DNA of 5,898 bases from GCA-2683135 sp964507445 (lineage in GTDB: Bacteria; Planctomycetota; GCA-002687715): the NCBI GenBank assembly GCA_964507445.1, contig CAZDQF010000037.1, positions 1-5,898 on the forward strand, read 5' to 3'. The notes beneath the pieces were generated by a model, which searched no databases, was not told the DNA's origin, and saw only the letters and a list, made by a program, of their open reading frames with translations. Shown here piece by piece: positions 5,853-5,898 of the stretch. Each line of letters starts with the position of its first letter. The stretch's first letter is position 1. Position numbers and translations under genes: made by a program.

Positions 5853-5898
5853 CTCCTTCACCACTTCACCACTTGCGGACGGCCCAGCCCGTCGCGTG
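5817..5898 (+). repeat. 82-base direct repeat, copy 2: end of the kinase-FGE gene plus 3' flank
   Basis: It covers the last 11 codons and stop of the kinase gene (5817-5852) and 46 bases beyond, up to the window edge. It matches 1217-1298 with two synonymous differences. The flank repeats TTCACCAC in tandem (5857-5864, 5865-5872) and has an inverted repeat (GACGG 5878-5882, CCGTC 5889-5893). DGR targets typically carry a GC-rich initiation-of-mutagenic-homing (IMH) segment at the VR 3' end and often a hairpin just downstream, and this layout fits. The final 55 bases are identical to copy 1, so the sequence stops inside a repeat and the assembly may have broken there. Confidence 0.88.

Overview
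The window looks like a complete short metagenomic contig from a high-GC Gram-negative bacterium, most likely a planctomycete. The clue is a Ser/Thr kinase, transmembrane segment and FGE/SUMF1-type domain in one polypeptide. It has the juxtamembrane 'RWxQRNPVVAAL' signature and a 'GLxPLGxDxDSGLWEFWHV' linker, which I associate from memory with Planctomycetota. The taxonomy is an inference; there is no rRNA or marker gene. The left end is a G36/C19 homopolymer block, probably a sequencing or assembly artefact. The right end stops inside a repeat, as assemblies often do.

All four supported genes are on the + strand: (1) 132-839, a two-part PilZ-type protein; (2) 856-1215, a small lipoprotein, 16 bases after gene 1; (3) 1685-3163, a secreted FG-GAP/VCBS protein with a C-terminal ASPIC/UnbV domain (CRTAC1-like); (4) 3348-5852, a receptor-like Ser/Thr kinase with a C-terminal FGE-type (C-type-lectin-fold) domain. 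The gaps at 1216-1684 and 3164-3347 carry repeats: a 43-base element present once in each gap, and an 82-base element found at 1217-1298 and again at the extreme right end (5817-5898).

The main finding is the 3' end of the kinase gene. The last ~40 codons look like the variable repeat (VR) of a diversity-generating retroelement (DGR). They have an RGG(S)F-type start, framework residues A-R-x-A-R-S-A-x-R, and an L-G-L-R-P-A-R end. About twelve positions where DGR targets of this fold usually have template-encoded Asn (AAC) are instead C, Y, I, V, F or D, always in xxC codons. The two catalytic cysteines of true formylglycine-generating enzyme are absent, so this domain is probably a binding scaffold. 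If so, the gene encodes an envelope receptor with a diversifiable extracytoplasmic ligand-binding face coupled across the membrane to a cytoplasmic kinase. The template repeat and reverse transcriptase are not in the window.

The 82-base repeat joins this to the first intergenic gap. Its copy at 1217-1298 begins with the last 11 codons and stop of an FGE/VR gene (LGLRPARRITP-stop), continues into the same 3' flank, and differs from the kinase copy only at two synonymous positions. It therefore looks like the orphan tail of another target gene. This suggests a family of related kinase-FGE targets that recombines or decays in this genome.
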